A stretch of DNA of 64,000 nt. It comes from Flaccisagitta enflata. Taxonomy: Eukaryota; Chaetognatha; Sagittoidea; Aphragmophora. The notes under the pieces were generated by a model, which had not been told where the DNA came from, did not search any database, and saw only the letters and a list, made by a program, of their open reading frames with translations. This document shows, piece by piece, positions 1-10,954 of the stretch. A program made the translations under genes and the position numbers. Numbering within the stretch: position 1 is the stretch's first letter; the number at the start of each line of letters is the position of its first letter. The stretch lies in NCBI GenBank assembly GCA_965153355.1, contig OZ231126.1, positions 68,882,001 through 68,946,000 of the forward strand, read 5' to 3'.

Positions 1-19
1 AGACCTGAATATTCATGAT

Positions 20-535
20 TCACATTCAAGATGGACACGCTCTTTTATCATTTCCACACAGGATGAACCCACTTTTTCATCATTTCCATACAGGATGAGC
101 ACGCTCTTCCATCATTTCCATACAACATGAGCACGCTCTTTCATCATTTCCACACAGGATGAACACGCTCTTTCATCGTTTCCATACAGGATGAACCCAC
201 TCTTTTATCGTTTCCACACAAGATGAACCCACTCTTTCATCATTTCCACACAAGATGTACCCACTCTTCCATCATTTCCACACAAGATGAACCTACTTCA
301 TCATTTTCATACAGGATGATCACGCTCTTCCATCATTTCTATACAGGATGAACACGCTCTTCCATCATTTCCACACAGGATGATCACGCTCTTCCATCAT
401 TTCCATACAGGATGAACCCGCTCTTCCATCACTTCCACACAGGATGAAACCGCTCTTTCATAATTTCCATACAGGATGAACACGTTCTTTCATTATTTCC
501 GTACAGGTTGAACACGTTCTTTCATCGTTTACATC
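20..535. repeat. 31-bp tandem repeat at arm tip
   Basis: About 16 diverged copies of a 31-bp unit containing CACGCTCTTTCATCATTTCC followed by ACACAGGATGAA. The same array sits at the outer tip of the right arm (45720-46235). On the plus strand each unit has a pyrimidine tract ending in CAG, resembling a 3' splice site, but no adjoining exon is visible. Confidence 0.9.
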
Positions 536-769
536 ATTCTTTGGCTTCGTTTTTCGTGGCTGAGATTAAACATAAAAGCAGGGTAGGCTTGTTGGGCACC
601 TGTAAGGCTGCAACGTCAGACTCGTGACAACCCTACAAATTTAGAATATCAATGTGCAGGCGCAAAGCAAGTGCATAGCAACCAAACCTAGAAATTTGAA
701 ATATCATATTTTAGGTGCAAAGCAAATGCGTAAATGCGTAGACATTTGCCATTTGCAATTCATGGTTTG

Positions 770-941
770 TTTTTAGTTGCGGACACGCAACTCTATAAGA
801 GGCTTTGTCAGTCCGTTGGTCGGTCGGTCCGTCGGTCGGTCCGTCGGTCCGTCCGTAACCATCGAGTCGAAAAGTGGGAAAACGCGCATTTCCGCCCCTG
901 CCCACCCGTCCGCAACTGATGGCCGTGTATCCGGCATTGTC
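770..941 (+). mobile_element. Hairpin-ended short element, family A
   Basis: Starts TTTTAGTTGCGGACACGCAAC (hairpin head), then CTCTATAAGAGGCTTTGTC, a GTCG/GTCC tetranucleotide run, and a tail CCCCTGCCCACCCG followed by GGCCGTGTATCCGGC. The same head, tetranucleotide tract and tail recur many times in the window in both orientations. Non-coding and of unknown transposon class. Confidence 0.75.
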
Positions 942-1078
942 ATTATTCCGCAAACTATGTGTGCTTTATCTGTGTCATTCAGATAACAACCATGAAGCAG
1001 TTTCATTCATTTCATTCATGAGGTGTTTTAAAGTGTCATTTATTTACGCCATAATCTAACCAGGAGCGAGTAAAAATA

Positions 1079-1400
<322 letters not shown>

Positions 1401-1521
1401 TCGTCAGGATGAACGTGAAGTGAGAGTAAGCATAAACTATGAATGTTTTGGCGATTTCAACAATTACGCGGTCTGGCTATGATGTTAGTGTTTACTTCTA
1501 TTTATATCAATTTTTTCATCT

Positions 1522-1669
1522 ATTTTTAATCATGGACACGCGACTCTACACCTTGCGGTGTCGATCGGTCTGTAGGTCGGTAACATTTCTGAATTCCGAC
1601 CGATTTTCGCATTACTGCTCCTGCCCAACCGTCCGCGACTGGATTCCCGTGTATACGGCCTTGTTTTTT
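1522..1669 (+). mobile_element. Family A element
   Basis: Head GGACACGCGACTCTACACC, a short GTCGGT tract, and tail CTCCTGCCCAACCGTCCGC then GTATACGGCCTTGTTTT. Mirrored in the right arm near 41650-41797. Confidence 0.75.
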
Positions 1670-1813
1670 GAACCAATGTGATATAATGTACAATCACACC
1701 TCTTTGTAATAGATCCAAGAGAAACAGAAATCCAACTATGGTGGCTGAAATCTTTAATCATTTCAGGGGTGTAGAGAATTGTGTCGCTTTTGATTCACCT
1801 TCTCCCCTACTTC

Positions 1814-1972
1814 TTTTTAGTCGCGTGCTTGTGACTCTACAACCTGCTATGTTGGTCGGTCAGTCGGTCTGTCAGTCTGTCCGTTAGTCACTGTTTGCTT
1901 TTTGAGCGTTACATCACTCCCCCCTGCCCACCTGCACGCGACTTCGGTAGCCGCGTATCCGGCCTTGTTTTT
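1814..1972 (+). mobile_element. Family A element
   Basis: Head TTTTTAGTCGCGTGCTTGTG (imperfect palindrome), GTCGGTCAGTCGG tract, tail CCCACCTGCACGCGACTTC then GTATCCGGCCTTGTTTTT. Mirrored near 41352-41510. Confidence 0.8.
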
Positions 1973-2440
1973 CCTTATAACGCATTGCATTGCATTACAA
2001 AATTCATGTTTCATTTTTTGGTAAATTTTCTTTTTTTCCCCTTCCTTTTCCTTCGCTTTCTACAAACCCTTTGATATCCCTCCAGTCGAGGTGGATGGTG
2101 TAGAGGGGGAACTCAATTTCATACATCCCTGGGTCATTTAGTTTTTATTTCAATATACTCAAACAGCCCGCGTCATTGCGGAAATCGCCTTCTATAAAAA
2201 CGCGCGCACACTTCGAGCGAAGGCATGCACGCCATCGTGCGAGCGTGCGCGTGCGCGTGCGTTTAGATATAAATCTATCACTGAGATGGAAGGCGTCCTG
2301 CGAGAAACCCCATCGAGACCATTCTTAAGCATTGTTTTATGTGTATGAATATTGGTGTGTATATTCGTGCGTTCACGCGTTTACGCCCCCCCCCCCCCCC
2401 ACTGACGCGCGCGATGTGCTAGGCGGAAAGTGAGTGAAAG
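1973..2440. other. Unassigned arm sequence
   Basis: No gene or repeat recognised apart from a CpG-rich GCGTGCGCGTGCGCGTG stretch near 2240-2260 and a poly-C run at 2387-2400. Confidence 0.5.
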
Positions 2441-2441
2441 C

Positions 2442-2485
<44 letters not shown>

Positions 2486-2522
2486 CAGAGAGAATGAGAC
2501 AGAGAGAGAGAGAGAGAGACAC
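2441..2522. repeat. (GA)n / (CAGAGA)n microsatellite
   Basis: Purine dinucleotide run with ACAGAG interruptions; the right-arm counterpart is a longer CT run (40790-40883). Confidence 0.95.
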
Positions 2523-2739
2523 AGACAAGCAAGCGGGCATTTAGACATTAAGTCGGACAGGCAACACATGCACTCGCTTAAGACCATCTATGGATTTCAT
2601 GAGAACTTGACAATGAGCGAATGTCATACACATGATCATGAATTGACTTACGATATTATGCATGGATGGATTGCTACAGTGGGCTACAGTAACCTATATG
2701 CAAAGAGCATTTTTTTGGATGCCTCCTCGCATCTCTTTA

Positions 2740-3008
2740 AGGGGTCATGTCTGTCCTTCGGTTGGTCTGTCTGTCAAAATCCAAGCCTCTGTCATACAAC
2801 AAGTGACGCAGGGTCACAATATTGTTGCGGACGGGTGGGCAGGGGCATCCAATCCCAGTTCACACCCCAACCCACCCCCAACACTCATTCATACACAAAA
2901 AGTATCTAAAACGCTCGTTTCCCTACTTTTCAACTCGATGACCGATTCTAATGGACAGACTGACGGACGGACAAAGCCTCTTTTAGAGTTACGTGTCTGC
3001 AACCGCCA
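2740..3008 (-). mobile_element. Composite family A element
   Basis: A head-like segment (CATGTCTGTCCTTCGGTTGG) is followed by AAGTGACGCAGGGTCACAAT and a reverse-oriented family A body starting GTTGCGGACGGGTGGGCAGG and ending GAGTTACGTGTCTGCAACC. The same composite arrangement recurs at 13598-13842, so it is a mobile subtype, not a chance junction. Confidence 0.65.
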
Positions 3009-3040
3009 ACAAACTCTCTCGCTCATTTTTTGATCATTCA

Positions 3041-3146
3041 TTAGTTTATTCATTCATTCATTCATTCATTCATTCATTCATTCATTCATTCATTCAATTA
3101 TTCATTCATTCATTCATTCATCTATTCATTCATTTATTCATTCACT
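3041..3146. repeat. (ATTC)n microsatellite
   Basis: About 100 bp of tetranucleotide repeat directly before a MITE. Confidence 0.95.
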
Positions 3147-3151
3147 AGCTA

Positions 3152-3617
3152 CAGGGTGATTTTTTTTAAGTGGGGAAAGTATTCATTTCGATTAACGAAC
3201 TTGATTCCTGGGATGATTACTGTGTATTAAATACATTGACTTTTTTAAGGGGAACGAAGATCTGAATGAGAATTAATTTTTTTCAGTCATTCAACTTAAG
3301 TAAAAAGTGCAACAGCATCACTGGACATGATAAGTGTTATTGAACCTTTTTGGATCAAGTTAGAAAATTATGAAAAAAAAATATTTTTGTGCATTTTTCA
3401 AAAGTTCATTATTGCGAAAAAAATGATCTGAATTTAATGGATTGAAGATGATCAACTACGCTAAATTGAAGTCAAAACTGGTCAAAAATATTTTTTCTTT
3501 CTTGAATATCAAATGTCAAGTAGTTTGTAACTATAAACAAACTTTGGTTTATCTTAAAATTACAAAATACAAATTTGATGTCTTGATACTTTCCCCCACT
3601 TGAAAAAAATCACCCTG
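3152..3617. mobile_element. Tc1/mariner-type MITE with TA duplication
   Basis: Inverted ends CAGGGTGATTTTTTTTAAG and CTTGAAAAAAATCACCCTG, each bordered by TA (3150-3151 and 3618-3619). No transposase frame. Present at the same site in the right arm (39689-40153), so older than the arm duplication. A diverged relative lies at 60375-60590. Confidence 0.85.
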
Positions 3618-3639
3618 TAGTAGCTAATTCACAACATTC

Positions 3640-4010
3640 ATTCAATATCAATATCTCAGTGGGGTGAAATAAAAAAATCTCAGCAGTATGAAATATTTCA
3701 GTGGGATGAAATATCTCAGAAGAGTGAAATATCTCAAAGAAATGAAATCATAATATCCTATCATTGAAAACTTATACTTTTGAAACTTCAGATTATGATA
3801 TAAAGTGCACATTCATAGTCTGTCGATGATTCTGCATCTGATTAGAATAATTATAAGGTGGTGTTAAATAATATGGTATCAAAACTTCACTTAATTGGAA
3901 TATTTCACCATGTTGAGATGTTTCACCCCATTGAAATTTTTCATCCAGCTGAGATTTTCTGATTTCACTGCGTTGAGATATTGCAGTCTACTGAAATATC
4001 TTTTGATATT
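3640..4010. repeat. Foldback of short GAAATATCTCAG units
   Basis: The left part repeats units like ATCTCAGTGGGGTGAAAT. After about 150 bp the right part repeats the complement (TTTCACCCCATTGAAAT, CTGAGATTTTCTG). This could form a long hairpin with repeat-built arms. Mirrored at 39300-39660. Possibly a degenerate foldback element. Confidence 0.6.
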
Positions 4011-4016
4011 GAAGTA

Positions 4017-4438
4017 CACTTTTTTTTTATAAGAGACCAGTTTATAAGAGACATGAGCCTGATATTTGCCAAAATTTTTAAAACAAAATAAGAGAATGCC
4101 CAGGCTGAGATTCAGCTTCGGCCATTTTTAAAAATAATTTTATTCAAGTTTCTTATCTAAAAAATGAATTTAATTCAAATTTTTCAGAAATATAGGTTGT
4201 TTAACTTTAAAAATAACTTCTTTTCTTAGTTTCTTAGGCATCATATCAAAAAAAATATAACAATTATCAAGTTTAAGATACAACTGCTCTAAATAAGGTA
4301 TCTTTATACAATTTAGACATTTATGAACATCGAACAAATTAAGAACACTTTAAGAGAATTTCAGGCTAAAAATGGATGAAAATTTAAGAGCACCCAGGCT
4401 GAGTTCAAAAATGCTGTCTCTTATATAAAAAAAAAGTG
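4017..4438. mobile_element. TA-flanked MITE
   Basis: Ends CACTTTTTTTTTATAAGAGAC and GTCTCTTATATAAAAAAAAAG then TG, bordered by TA at 4015-4016 and 4439-4440. 422 bp, non-coding. Same site in the right arm (38869-39289). Confidence 0.85.
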
Positions 4439-4679
4439 TATCTTTATCTTGTGAGTTATCTTATCATGTTGATATTTCTACATACATCGTTTTGTCCACT
4501 GACTGAAGGGTCTTTAAGCAGTCTACGAAAAGCTCGTCGTGGTTGTTTGAATAATGACAGATTGAATCCATCAAAGAAAACAGATTAAGGCAAAATGACG
4601 AAAAACGCTTTAAGTCACATTCAATAGGAAATGAAGCAAGAAACGAATGGATGGAAAAGGTGGTTAAATGAACTCAGTG

Positions 4680-4682
<3 letters not shown>

Positions 4683-4739
<57 letters not shown>

Positions 4740-5160
4740 GACAGAGACAAATAGACAGATAGACAGATAGAGACAGAGAAGTAGACAAATAGCAACGAAC
4801 CTTGGTCCACTAAAGATGAAAACAAGCCTTCCCCTGAATATCTAATATCATATTCATGTTCATAAAGCCTGGTTAGACCCCTTCCGCCTGAGCGACAGAG
4901 GCAATGGACTCTTGCACAAAAAACAAGGACAAGTTAGCCAACGACTAATGAACTTCTTCGATAAATGATAAATGAATGAATGAATGAATGAATGAATGAA
5001 TGAATGAATGAATGAATGAATGAATGAATGAATGAATGAATGAATGAATGAATGAATGAATGAATTAATGAATGAATGAATGAATGAATGAAATGAATGA
5101 ATGAATGAATGAATGAATGAATGAATGAATGAATGAATGAATGAATGAATGAATGAATGA
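4683..5160. repeat. (AG)n, (ACAG)n and (TGAA)n microsatellites
   Basis: AG/ACAG run at 4683-4790; about 180 bp of unique sequence without a gene signal; then a nearly pure (TGAA)n run at 4970-5160. Confidence 0.9.
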
Positions 5161-5189
5161 ATCATTCAATTGGTGCTGATTTTTAGGTG

Positions 5190-5933
5190 AAAGAGTCATG
5201 ATTCTTTTTCAAACATTTGCGTGACCAGCAGACCCACTAACCGACGAACAGACACAACCAGTTATAGAGATGCGAGGATGCAAACAAACCCGATTGAACA
5301 ATGAAACGTCCTGACTATGTCTGCGTGTATCAATCGCTAAACATTCTCGATGCGGTGACGTGATAATGTCTGTTTTTTCGCCAGGACCAGCAAAACGGCC
5401 ACGCCAAAAGTCAGCATTTTATTTAGTGTGTGACATCTCCAAATTGTGCCAAATTGTGCCTAAAAAGCGTTTTCAAGAGGTGCAAGAGTCATATGAACGG
5501 ACTGACCGATGGACGGATCAACAGACCCTCTTATGGAGGAACGGGACGCATCTAAAAAAAGAATTTCCAGCACCAAATCGAGTTTTGCCTCGGTCACTCA
5601 TAAAAGAAAAACTGAATGAAAAAAAAATTGTTTCCGATATCTTTTTTTTTCGCGAATGGAACAAACCCACTAGCCCCCCTGCTGTAGGGGTACAGGCTAC
5701 CCCATAACCATTGTACGCATGTCTATTTCTCCCTCCCCCCCCTTTCTGGGCTGATGTCTTGTGGAACACGGGGGTAAATTTCCGTAATTCGTGTGACAGA
5801 TACATGGCTACCGCGTTTGAGTTACTTGGGGCGTGCAGTGATGAAAAAGTTAAATGTAAAATTCCCACTGACTGCATCCTCAACGAACTCTATTGGCAGG
5901 GTCCGACAAAACTTTTAGCTACCTACAAGCGTT
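5190..5933. other. Arm inner end with family A and B fragments
   Basis: Fragments of short elements: GACCAGCAGACCCACTAACC (family A-like, 5222 onward), GGACGGATCAACAGACCC (about 5514), and GGGCTGATGTCTTGTGGAAC then ACGGGGGTAAATTTCC (family B-like, about 5748-5785). Open frames here are short and carry no recognisable domain. Confidence 0.5.
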
Positions 5934-6200
5934 TTCTGCCTACAATATAATTATGTAAATTTTTTTTTATATATATATCAAGTTCAGAAGTATGATCTTG
6001 TTGTTTGTAATATCATTTGCATTGCAACTAATAAGGAATACGGTAATGCCAAATATTCTTGTTATATATCTTTCTTTCCTGCTTACAAAAATAATTACCT
6101 GCGTAAGAGCAATGCTTGCATGCTCGGGTATTTTGTCACACCCTGTCCATTGGTTAACCACTGGTCTTCTATCTAGCCTCTTCGCGTCAATTCGGTATTC

Positions 6201-6590
6201 TTTTTTAGTCGTGTGCACGCGACTCTACAACCTGCTTTGTCCGTCCGTCTGTCTGTCCGTCCGCCCGTCTGTTTGTCTGTCCATCCATCTGTTGGACAAA
6301 CTTTACTTTTTTTTATTACTTTAAGACATTTTAGGTCATTTTTAGTCATGTTTAGTCATTCTTAGTCATTCTAAGCCATTCTAACTCATTATGAGTCATT
6401 TTAAGTCATCTTAAGTTATATTAGGCCACTTAAGTCAATTTGGTCAATCTAGTCATTTGATTCATTAAACATCGTTGTATGTTTTTTTATGTCATTTTAA
6501 GTTATTTTGAGGTATTTAAAGTCTATTTGAGCCATCCTAAGTTACTTCTCTCCCGCACGCGACTTATAGGTGTTGGCCTTGTTTGTTTTT
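6201..6590 (+). mobile_element. Family A element with expanded core
   Basis: Head TTTTTTAGTCGTGTGCACGC then GACTCTACAACC, GTCCGTCTGTCTGTCC tract, tail TCCCGCACGCGACTTATAGG and GGCCTTGTTTG. The core (6320-6540) is a roughly 10-bp minisatellite of TTAGTCATTT type, unlike the cores of other copies. Confidence 0.8.
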
Positions 6591-6917
6591 TTATTCATCT
6601 ATTCTAGTCAGTTTTAGTTTTGTTTCGACCGAGAAGTCGTCTCAGTATTTTATGCTAAAACTTGTTGATCAACATCGAACTAGACATTAGCGTGTTTTAG
6701 AGTCGCGCAAACAAAAAAAAACAAAGACGTGATGACGTAAATCGAAGATTTGTCAATCCCATCGGTGAGTGTTGCTCCGATCTTCTCGGCCACCAGCTCA
6801 ACCAGATTCCTTTCCAATCCTTGGCCATGTAAAACTACTATACTATGCTAAAAAACTGTATTTGTCTGTCTCTGTCCGTCTCTGTCTGTCTCTGTCTGTC
6901 TCTGTCTGTCACATTCT

Positions 6918-7015
6918 CTTTGTTTGCCGCAACAGGTGCTGCGTTTTACCCTGTCATCAAATACAACTGCAACCAGCAGAACCTTCCCTGTGCTAAAAGT
7001 ATCTATAATGAGGAA
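6918..7015 (+). other. Possible host exon with 3' splice site
   Basis: A pyrimidine-rich tract ending CCGCAACAG is followed by GTGCTGCGTTTTACCC and an open frame reading AAFYPVIKYNCNQQNLPC before a stop near 7020. The same CAACAG/GTGCTGCG junction is copied in tandem at 7500-7930. No family was recognised; a chance open frame is possible. Confidence 0.3.
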
Positions 7016-7470
7016 TTTTGATTTATATTGTCTCAAAGCACATAACCTACGGTTTGTTCTTGCAAAATTTCAAAGCACTTGCCCTAGCGGTTTGGTTTCC
7101 ACATGATATTGAAATTTGGCAAGATTTCCTCAAAAAACAGCATTTTTCAGTATTTTTTTGTTGAAAAACTGTGCTAACTTCATGAAGATAAAAAAAAAAT
7201 GACCAATATGGTTAAGAATACTTGGTATTTCATCAATGATTTAAATTTTTCAAAAATTTTTTACTATTGAAAACTTTTTGTCAAAAGTAAAATATTTTCT
7301 GATTCGAAATTTGCTCAAACTTGCCAAGAAACTTTTTTACTCAAATAGGTGTGGTGGCCAAACCGTTTGAGCCAGTGCCATCAAATTTTGCATGAAAAAA
7401 CTATAAATTATGTGCTTTCAGACAGTTTCAATCAGATTATCTCAAACCAAATGTTTTAGGCACAATAAAG
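7010..7470. mobile_element. Degenerate inverted-repeat element
   Basis: CAAAGCACATAACCTACGG with CTAGCGGTTTGGTTTCCAC (7035-7100) is answered in reverse by GTGGCCAAACCGTTTGAGCC and TAAATTATGTGCTTTCAGAC (7350-7425). The middle is AT-rich. Non-coding and decayed. Confidence 0.5.
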
Positions 7471-7499
7471 GTTTCTTTCGTTGCACTTGTAATTGATTG

Positions 7500-7930
7500 C
7501 AGGGTATCAGCCTGTATTCATCTGTCTCTGTCTGTCTCTGTCTATCTCTGTCTGTCTCTTTCTCTTTGTTTGCCTCAACAGGTGCTGCGTTTTATCAGCC
7601 TGTATTTGTCTGTCTCTGTCTGTCTCTGTCTTTCTCTGTCCGTGTCTGTCTGTCTCTGTCTGTCTCTTTCTCTTTGTTTGCCTCAACAGGTGCTGCGTTT
7701 TATCAGCCTGTATTTCTCTGTCTCTGTCTGTCTCTGTCTTTCTCTTTCTGTCTTTGTCTGTCTCTCTCTGTCTGTCGCTCTGTCTCTTTCTCTCTCCTCT
7801 TTGTTTGCTTCAACAGGTGCTGCTTCCTATCAGTCTGTCTGTCACTGACTGTCTCTCTCTGTCCCTCACTCTCTCTTTCTCTTTGTTTGTTTCAACAGGT
7901 GCTGCGTTTTATCGGTCTATATTTGTCCGT
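7500..7930 (+). repeat. Tandem repeat built on a 3' splice site
   Basis: About 100-bp units, each holding a (TGTCTC)n-rich tract, TTTCTCTTTGTTTG, a CAACAG acceptor-like end and GTGCTGCGTTTTATCAGCC. Copies of the junction lie near 7582, 7690, 7817 and 7901, besides the original-like copy near 6932. The whole array is open in several frames only because it is pyrimidine-rich. Confidence 0.7.
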
Positions 7931-7982
7931 TTCCTTTCCATTCTCTATTTTCAATTCTGCTGATCTACCTTCAACTTTCAGT

Positions 7983-7984
<2 letters not shown>

Positions 7985-8051
<67 letters not shown>

Positions 8052-8500
8052 AGAATTAATTTTTTCCTTGTTTCACACAAATTCATGTCCAACTAAGATG
8101 AATCTGGTGTCAAATAAATTCTTACGGCCTAGGAAGATAGCTAAAATTAATTTTAGTAATATTAAAGATTAAAAAGTCACATTGCTATGGCAATTGTCAC
8201 AGAAGAGGTTGAGGAAACATTTTATTGTTCTTAACAAAATGTAGCAAAAGATAACTCATCAATATTTCACTTCATCCTCAACTGCACTATGACACATAAA
8301 AATTGGGTTTCGTTAGTAATCAAAGATTACAAATTGAACGAAGAATTTCTTGATACTGACTTTTTCTGACCATAAAAAGTTCAAAAATCAAAACTAAGAG
8401 GTAGAATTTGTTCAATAGAAAATAGTCGTACCCTAAAAGAGCTCTTTAGACATTACCAGCCTCCTTCCTCCTCTGCTCTCTCTCTCTCTCTTTCTCTTTG
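7985..8500. other. (TC)n run and unassigned sequence
   Basis: Pure (TC)n at 7985-8050. The remaining 450 bp is AT-rich with no gene or repeat recognised. Confidence 0.6.
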
Positions 8501-8544
8501 CTTCCTTCTCAACCTTTGCTGAATCTATTTTCCATTTTTCCCTT

Positions 8545-8736
8545 TGAGTGGCCATGGATGAAACAATTCCGGGCAATGGTGAAACGCAAACACCCTTCCA
8601 TAAAAATATCCATAAACTGGCGTCCTTTTGTTGTTCGCGTGGTTGACGCCTCGCTGCTGCAAGTACCTGACTCTCCCTCTTCCGGCATTAGGGAAAATCA
8701 ATCTGTACCTATAGGGTACCAGAAATGTGACTCAAG
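8545..8736 (+). other. Possible host exon
   Basis: After a pyrimidine tract (TTTTCCATTTTTCCCTTTGAG) an open frame reads through KQFRAMVKRKHPSIK and NWRPFVVRVVDASLL to a good donor, CTCAAGTAAGTTTT, at 8736. Base composition is coding-like compared with its neighbours. No family recognised. It may belong with the candidate exon at 6932. Confidence 0.3.
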
Positions 8737-8925
8737 TAAGTTTTTACACAAATTCGAAGATTTTCAATTATAACAATTCTATTGCGGTATTCTAGATTGA
8801 GTGATCTGCATATTGGTTAGGGATATTGTTCCACTTGTAATACCACCTACCTCATTTCGTCCCGACAGTTTGTGTCTCATTTATACTTCTAGTTGAAAGA
8901 AAAACACTTTCTTTTATGGCGTCCA

Positions 8926-8927
8926 TC

Positions 8928-8988
<61 letters not shown>

Positions 8989-8997
8989 CGATGACGA

Positions 8998-9048
<51 letters not shown>

Positions 9049-9067
9049 AGATGATGATGATGATGGT

Positions 9068-9108
<41 letters not shown>

Positions 9109-9117
9109 TGATGATGA
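8926..9117. repeat. (GAT)n/(GAC)n trinucleotide repeat
   Basis: GAT run, then a GAC run, then mixed GATGAC. Long open frames across it (poly-Met, poly-Ser) are artefacts of the repeat. Confidence 0.95.
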
Positions 9118-9182
9118 TTGTTGCCTTCTCTCTTCTTTTTCTCTAAAAAACACTATCACACGTGTGCTTTACGCCAATCACA

Positions 9183-9345
9183 AAACAAGGCCGAATACAC
9201 GGTGGGCTAGTCGCAGACGGTTGTGCAGGAGCAGCAATACAAAAAACGCTCGCAATTCAGAAAGGTTACGGACGGACGAACAGGGGGACTGACGGGCGGA
9301 CCTACCGACGCGTAAAGGTGTAGAGTTGCGTGTCCGCGACCAAAG
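9183..9345 (-). mobile_element. Family A element
   Basis: Reverse-oriented: AACAAGGCCGAATACACGG, AGTCGCAGACGGTTGTGCAG, a GGACGGAC tract, then GAGTTGCGTGTCCGCGACC. Confidence 0.8.
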
Positions 9346-9661
9346 ATAACTCCTGTCTAAAAACGCTGATCAACTGATCAGCGGAGAAATGGTTCGATTA
9401 TCATTATGCCAATGTATCCATCCGCGTGTCCGGGACTGCTATATTCTATGAGCATCGTTCCGTCTAAACTCTGTAAAGAGCCATGATCCTTTGCTGGGGG
9501 GACTTACCTGGTTCTGGATCCATAAAAAAGTGTATAGAAGGTAAGCTGAGAAAAAAAAGCGGTGACATGAAAATAAATGGGAGGCGCATTTACCGACATA
9601 CAATATGTACTTTGACAAACAGGAGAGGTGAGGAAGCATTAAACTAGATAGTTTCATCGCG

Positions 9662-9751
<90 letters not shown>

Positions 9752-10255
9752 AGACGTACAATATGTTCTTGTACAAAATAGAATAGGCATCAGAAATAAA
9801 ATATAATTTTGAACAATTTCCTATGTCTATTTTTAGTCCCGGTGCTTTAAAATTAGAAATACTTGCCTGGTCGAGCTCATGATTAGAATTCCAAATCAGC
9901 AAATTGTTCTTTACAATTAGGACGGCGGTCTTTATTTTTCTCTTTTCCGTTAAGGAATAAAAAAAAAATATGAAAAGAAGATCTGATGAACCTATTAACT
10001 AGTGAATAAGGAGGTTATCTAGGCAACGAGTGTGGGAGCTTTTCCCCAATGGTACAGAATCATAAAACCAGATAGGTTTGCGTTGAAATTCTGTGTATGG
10101 AGAAAAAAATTCCCATAACAGAGAGTTGAAAGTTAAAAGGTAGCCATACAGAGAGAGGAACAACGAGAAACACATGGACATTTTGTACATTGTTTCCAGT
10201 TAGTTTTCAGTCTTCATCTTCACTGTCATTTTCTTAACTCTCATCGGAAGAAACC
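9346..10255. other. No gene seen; (GA)n run inside
   Basis: A pure (GA)n run at 9663-9750 is the only clear feature. The rest has no convincing frame, splice structure or repeat match. Confidence 0.5.
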
Positions 10256-10288
10256 TCATGTTCATGATCTTCATGTACAACTTCTTCC

Positions 10289-10394
10289 TCTTACTCTTCT
10301 TCTTCTTCTTCTTCTTTTTCTTTTTCTTTTTCTTCTTCTTCTTCTTCTTCTTCTTCTTCTTCTTCTTCTTCTTCTTCTTCTTCTTCTTCTTCTT
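10289..10394. repeat. (TTC)n trinucleotide repeat
   Basis: TTC run with a short TTTC stretch. Poly-Phe/poly-Lys frames here are artefacts. Confidence 0.95.
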
Positions 10395-10470
10395 CCTCGG
10401 AGGATTCAAAATCGGAGTATCCATCATCCTCGTTATCAAAATGGTAGAAAATGTCTGCAAAGGTGGAGAA

Positions 10471-10686
10471 ACAAGGTCAACACCTTTAAGTCGCGTGCGA
10501 TACTTAAAATTAGAATGACTTAGAATGACTTAGAATGACTTAGTATACTCTTAATTGAACTAAAATGACTAAAAGGAATAAAATCGTTAAAAAAAAGTAA
10601 AAGTGTGATGGACCAACCAACAGACCATCCAACGGATGGAAGGACGGACAAAGCGGGGTGTAGAGTAGCGTGCAGTCGACTAAAAA
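10471..10686 (-). mobile_element. Family A element
   Basis: ACAAGGTCAACACC, AAGTCGCGTGCGATAC, a core of GACTTAGAAT decamers, GGACGGACAAAGCGGGGTG, and head TAGCGTGCAGTCGACTAAAA. Confidence 0.75.
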
Positions 10687-10862
10687 TGACATTTATTTAG
10701 ACATGGTTGCTTCATAGATTTTTTCAGTTGTTGTAACATGAGCATTATGTTTTGATAAATTATAAACTATTTAAAGATCATTTTGTTTTAATGGATTAAA
10801 GATCATCTCATGACTTCCATCCACTCAACATAAACAATCTTAATAATGAGCTGTAAAGTTAC

Positions 10863-10954
10863 CTCGCAGAGCATCATCGCAGAAATCACAGACGTCAAAA
10901 TCGCATCGCGCGCATCGAAATCTTCCAGCAATGGCCAAATTTTTCCATCCACGC
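10863..10954 (-). CDS. Zinc gene exon: second half of module 2
   Basis: 92 bp. Acceptor TATATTCAG before GCGTGGATGG; donor CTGCGAG before GTAACTT. Encodes RGWKNLAIAGRFRC followed by ARCDFDVCDFC, the CxxC...CxxC half of the zinc module. Enters in phase 2 and leaves in phase 1. Confidence 0.65.

Noticed and set aside
5360-5950. Open frames of 115 and 79 aa in the left arm (mirrored in the right)
   Set aside because: They cross fragments of short mobile elements, have no domain pattern and are preserved only because the arms are recent copies.
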